From: Vulcanimicrobiota bacterium
Lineage (GTDB): Bacteria > Vulcanimicrobiota > Vulcanimicrobiia > Vulcanimicrobiales > Vulcanimicrobiaceae
Reading direction: 5' to 3'
Assembly: GCA_014304965.1 (NCBI GenBank)
Contig: JACRTZ010000178.1
Coordinates: 1-9,330 of the forward strand
Length of the DNA stretch: 9,330 nt
Notes under the pieces: generated by a model
Seen by the model: only the letters and a program-made list of their open reading frames with translations
The model's database searches: none
Told to the model about the DNA's origin: nothing
Translations under genes and position numbers: made by a program
Shown: positions 6,658 to 9,330 of the stretch, piece by piece
Numbering within the stretch: position 1 is the first letter of the stretch
Layout of the letters: every line of letters begins with the position of its first letter

Positions 6658-8099
6658 TGCCGACGCTCATCGCGCCGTTCGGCAATGCGGATTGGCTGGC
6701 GCTTGCGCCGGTGCTCGTCGTCGCGGTCGCGCCGCTGGTCGTCTTGCTTGCGGATCTGCTCGTGCCGCGCGCGCTGCGTCGGACGAGTGCCCTCGCCTTG
6801 ACGGCGCTCGCGTTGATCGTCGCCGGCATCGTGTCGCTGCAGGGTTGGGGCCATCCGTTCTCCGCGTTCGGCGGAGGCTTTCAAGCCGGCGGTTTCACCA
6901 TCGTTTTCCAAGAGGTCGCGCTGCTCGGCGCGCTCTTGTCGCTGCCCCTGGCCGGCCGCCTCGGCCGCGACGATCAAACGGGCGGCGGCCTTGCGCTGCT
7001 GTTGTGGAGCACCTGCGGCGCACTCCTCATGGCGGGCGCCTCGAACCTGCTGACGATCTTTCTCGGCCTCGAACTCTTGTCGCTGGCGCTGTACTGTCTG
7101 TGCGCGCTCGCGGCTGCGCCGTCCGCGCGCGAGGCCGCACTCAAATATTTGATTCTCTCGTCCACCGCATCGGGCTTCATGCTGTACGGCATGGCGCTGT
7201 TGTTCGGCGCGACCGGTAGCGCGCAACTCGCCGCGCTTGCGACGGGAAGTGGTTCGCACGTCTTGCTCGCGCTCGGCAGCGGCCTGTTCTTGGTCGGCTT
7301 CGCGTTCAAACTGAGTCTCGTGCCGTTTCACGTCTGGACGCCCGACGTGTACGAGGGAGCGCCGCTGCCGATTACGGCCTTTATGAGCGTCGTCACGAAA
7401 GCTGGCGCGCTCGCCGTGCTCGCGCGTTTCGCCTACGCGGCGCTGCCGCAAGCCGACGCGCAGGCGCTGCTGATTCCGATCTGGGTCATCGCGGCGCTTT
7501 CGATGATCGGCGGAAATGTCGGCGCGCTCGCGCAGACCGACATGAAACGGCTGCTCGCGTACTCCGGGATCGCGCAAGTCGGCTACGTCGTCGCCGCGCT
7601 TGCAGGCACGACGCCGCTCGGTTTGCGCTATGCGATGTTCTACCTGGTGGCGTACGCGTTCATGAACCTCGGCGCGTTCGGTATCGTCGGATTGCTGTCG
7701 CGCGATCATGAAGAAGGATCGCGCTTGACGGCCTACGCGGGACTGGGCCACCGCCGGCCGTTTGCGGCAGCGGCGATGACGTTCTTCTTGCTCGCGCTCG
7801 CAGGCTTGCCACCGACGGCGGGCTTCACCGGAAAGTTATTGATCTTGGCGAGCAGCGTGGACGCGGGCTACGGCTGGCTCGCCGGCGTGCTGATCGCCGG
7901 AACTGCCATCTCGATCTACGTGTACGCGAAGATCATCTACGCGATGTACGCGCGCCGCACCGGAACCGCTCCCGAAGCGCAGGCGGCCCGGCGGCCGGAG
8001 CCTCTCCGGTGGCTCGGCGTCGGCATCTGTGCCGTGGCGGTCTTCGTGATGGCTTTCTATCCGCTCGCGCCGAGCGACGTCTTACCGCAGGTTAAGTAA
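6657..8099 (+). CDS. nuoN: NADH-quinone oxidoreductase subunit N (antiporter-like subunit)
   Basis: This is the proximal antiporter-like pump subunit of complex I and the last gene of the operon (480 residues; E. coli about 485). The start ATG 6657 overlaps the nuoM stop by one base (TGATG), and AGGGA (6644-6648) lies 8 bases upstream. The frame continues open upstream inside nuoM, but that part is Arg-rich and unrelated. Key residues are all present: Glu139 in FLGLELLSLALYCL, Lys163 in REAALKYLILSSTASG, Lys218, then VPFHVWTPDVYEGAP (222-236), Lys248 and Lys393 in TAGFTGKLLIL. These match E. coli Glu133, Lys158, Lys217, Lys247 and Lys395. The conserved TDMKRLLAYSGIAQVGY is at 294-310. Of the three pumps here, this is the only one with a fully standard TM5 glutamate. 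The last 18 bases overlap the end of the convergent dehydrogenase gene. Confidence 0.97.
   Translation: MPTLIAPFGNADWLALAPVLVVAVAPLVVLLADLLVPRALRRTSALALTALALIVAGIVSLQGWGHPFSAFGGGFQAGGFTIVFQEVALLGALLSLPLAGRLGRDDQTGGGLALLLWSTCGALLMAGASNLLTIFLGLELLSLALYCLCALAAAPSAREAALKYLILSSTASGFMLYGMALLFGATGSAQLAALATGSGSHVLLALGSGLFLVGFAFKLSLVPFHVWTPDVYEGAPLPITAFMSVVTKAGALAVLARFAYAALPQADAQALLIPIWVIAALSMIGGNVGALAQTDMKRLLAYSGIAQVGYVVAALAGTTPLGLRYAMFYLVAYAFMNLGAFGIVGLLSRDHEEGSRLTAYAGLGHRRPFAAAAMTFFLLALAGLPPTAGFTGKLLILASSVDAGYGWLAGVLIAGTAISIYVYAKIIYAMYARRTGTAPEAQAARRPEPLRWLGVGICAVAVFVMAFYPLAPSDVLPQVK
8082..8099. other. Convergent overlap of nuoN and the dehydrogenase gene
   Basis: The nuoN stop TAA (8097-8099, + strand) lies inside the dehydrogenase reading frame, and the dehydrogenase stop TAA (complement of 8082-8084) lies inside nuoN. 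The two genes therefore share 18 coding bases tail to tail. I see no GC-rich hairpin followed by a T run on either strand here. A weak pairing GTCTT / AAGAC flanks the junction, with a loop of about 20 bases that makes it poor as a terminator. Transcripts of both operons must therefore end inside the opposite gene, or through a factor-dependent mechanism. Confidence 0.8.
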
Positions 8100-9330
8100 T
8101 CCGCGAAGACCGACGGCGCGATAGATGGTGCCTCGCGGGACCAGGTCTTCGAGAAATCGCTTCGGATCGACAACGACGAGACGTTTCATCAACCCGAGCG
8201 CACGCGGCGCGTGCTCGCGAAACTGCGGCCATTCGGTGCCGACGACGACGGCTTCGGCGTTGCGCAAAGCCTCTTCGAGACTGACGAGCGCAATGCGCGC
8301 CGCGTCGGCGCCAAGGTCGGTGACTGCCGGGTCGTGCGCGGCGACCGTGGCGCCCTCGCGGACAAGCTGCCTCGCGATGTCGAGTGCGATCGAGCGTCTG
8401 AGCGTATTGGTGCCCGTCTTGTACGTCAGCCCCAAGATCGCAATGCGCCGGCCACGCAATTGCCCCAATTCTTCGTGCAGACAATCGAGCGCCCAGCGCC
8501 GCTGGCGCACGTTGGTTGCCGTAACCCCCTCGAGCAAGTTTGTCGAATACCCGGTAGCGATCCCGAGGTCGATGAGCGTCGAGACATCGCGCGCGAGGGT
8601 CCCGCCGCCGAATCCTAGGCCGGCCGCCAAATAGGATTGTTCGCCGATCCGCTCGTCGGACTGCAATCCCCGCTGGATCTCGCGATAGTCGGCGCCGCAA
8701 CGCTCGGCGAGCCCCGCGATCTCGTTTGCAAAGGTCACGGACGTGGCCAAGAAAGCGTTGAGGGCATGCTTGGTCATTTCCGCCGATTCGACGCTCATCC
8801 AAAGAAGGGACGAGCAAAACGGCTTCATGAGTTCGGCGATTCGTTGCCGGTCGCGATTTTCGCGAATGCCGACCACGACCCGTTGGGGATGACGAAAGGC
8901 ATGGAGCGATTGCCCGAGCCGGAGATTTTCGGGAATGTAGGCGAAAAAGATGTCGGCGCGACCGGCCTCGCTCGCCAGCGTTTCGATGCGCCGCGTGAAG
9001 CCGACCGGAACCTGCGACGAAATGATGACGAGCGCGTCCTTGCGGATCACCGGCAGCAAATCGAGAATGGACCGCTCGACCGCGTCTGCGTCGACGCGGT
9101 CGGCCTCGTCCAGCGGCGTGTCGTACGTTATCCAAACGACGGCGGCATCGCCGAGCGCCGCCGCAGAATCTGAAAAATGTAGCCGGTTCTCTCTGCGGCC
9201 GACGGCGATCAGTTCGGCAAGGCCCGGCTCGAAGATCGGAGGCCGGCCGGCTTCGAGCGCGCTCAGGGTCGTCGTATTCGGTTCGTACGCTATGACGTCG
9301 TAACGTTCGGCCAGGCAGGCGGCGGTGACG
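8082..9330 (-). CDS. Nucleotide-sugar dehydrogenase, UDP-glucose/GDP-mannose dehydrogenase family (5' end outside window), atypical active site
   Basis: The frame is open to the window edge; 415 residues are visible and probably only a dozen or so (the first strand and Gly loop of the Rossmann fold) are missing. The TTG at about 9059 is internal. Family features, numbered from the first visible residue: VTAACLAERYDVIAYEPN (1-18, NAD domain), PPIFEPGLAEL (30-40), WITYDTPLDEADR (66-78), SSQVPVGFTRR (104-114), YIPENLRLG (131-139), EMTKHALNAFLATSVTFANE (184-203, central helix with Lys187 and Asn191), GLGFGGGTLARD (237-248), then the sugar-binding C-terminal domain with AILGLTYKTGTNTLRRS (297-313) and GTEWPQF (364-370). 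Such enzymes oxidise UDP-glucose or related sugars to uronates for surface polysaccharides. Here the catalytic Cys of GFGGSCFPKD is Thr244, the second Glu of NPEFLREG is Leu138, and the C-terminal DD is NT, so substrate and reaction are uncertain. It faces the nuo operon and is not part of it. Confidence 0.88.
   Translation of the reverse strand, partial: VTAACLAERYDVIAYEPNTTTLSALEAGRPPIFEPGLAELIAVGRRENRLHFSDSAAALGDAAVVWITYDTPLDEADRVDADAVERSILDLLPVIRKDALVIISSQVPVGFTRRIETLASEAGRADIFFAYIPENLRLGQSLHAFRHPQRVVVGIRENRDRQRIAELMKPFCSSLLWMSVESAEMTKHALNAFLATSVTFANEIAGLAERCGADYREIQRGLQSDERIGEQSYLAAGLGFGGGTLARDVSTLIDLGIATGYSTNLLEGVTATNVRQRRWALDCLHEELGQLRGRRIAILGLTYKTGTNTLRRSIALDIARQLVREGATVAAHDPAVTDLGADAARIALVSLEEALRNAEAVVVGTEWPQFREHAPRALGLMKRLVVVDPKRFLEDLVPRGTIYRAVGLRGLLNLR

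Noticed and set aside
6000..7751. A very long open frame (583 codons) on the - strand antisense to nuoM/nuoN
   Set aside because: It is Arg/Glu/Gln/His-rich low-complexity translation, typical of the antisense frame of GC-rich membrane-protein genes. It has no recognisable domain and is opposite two well-conserved genes.
1..8099. Frequent GCGCTCG / CTCGTGCT-type short repeats
   Set aside because: They sit in frame as Ala-Leu and Leu-Val codon pairs in membrane helices and reflect codon bias, not a dispersed repeat family.
8079..8110. Possible bidirectional terminator: GTCTT ... AAGAC around the convergent junction
   Set aside because: There are only about five pairs, a loop of about 20 bases and no T run on either side, so it is not a convincing intrinsic terminator.
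8092..9135. A second open frame (347 codons) on the - strand within the dehydrogenase region
   Set aside because: It is Arg-rich and shifted by one frame relative to the dehydrogenase, which matches a known family along its full length. It is a shadow frame.
8637..9173. A + strand open frame of 178 codons opposite the dehydrogenase
   Set aside because: It has no recognisable motif and lies entirely antisense to a conserved gene, where GC-rich codon structure keeps the frame open by chance.

Overview
The window is a stretch of GC-rich bacterial chromosome. It is densely coding, with no rRNA, tRNA, CRISPR array, insertion sequence or other mobile element that I can see. Positions 1-8099 hold the downstream part of a respiratory complex I (NADH:quinone oxidoreductase) operon on the + strand, in the classical order nuoG (3' part only), nuoH, nuoI, nuoJ, nuoK, nuoL, nuoM, nuoN. 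Positions 8082-9330 hold one gene on the - strand, a nucleotide-sugar dehydrogenase whose 5' end lies beyond the window.

The nuo genes form a single, extremely compact transcription unit. Every junction overlaps by 1 base (TGATG: G/H, M/N) or 4 bases (ATGA: H/I, J/K, K/L, L/M; TTGA: I/J), so translational coupling is likely. NuoG belongs to the NADH-oxidising arm. NuoI carries two [4Fe-4S] clusters and passes electrons to the quinone site, which is built partly by NuoH. NuoJ and NuoK link that site to the antiporter-like pump subunits NuoN, NuoM and NuoL. nuoA-nuoF are presumably upstream, outside the window. NuoG in the operon suggests the 14-subunit, NADH-using form of the complex.

The organism cannot be named from this sequence. 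Composition, the GHIJKLMN order and the protein style fit a GC-rich aerobe or facultative aerobe; an under-sampled soil-type phylum (for example Eremiobacterota-like) is only a guess.

I do not see an obviously new system. The points that deserve attention are substitutions at key residues in otherwise well-preserved proteins. In NuoL the channel glutamate of TM5 (Glu144 in E. coli) is Gly135. In NuoM the equivalent glutamate is Asp127, and the usually strongly conserved TM7-TM8 segment is reworked. In the dehydrogenase the catalytic cysteine of UDP-glucose/GDP-mannose dehydrogenases is a threonine, and other signature residues are changed too, which suggests a different reaction from the standard four-electron oxidation.
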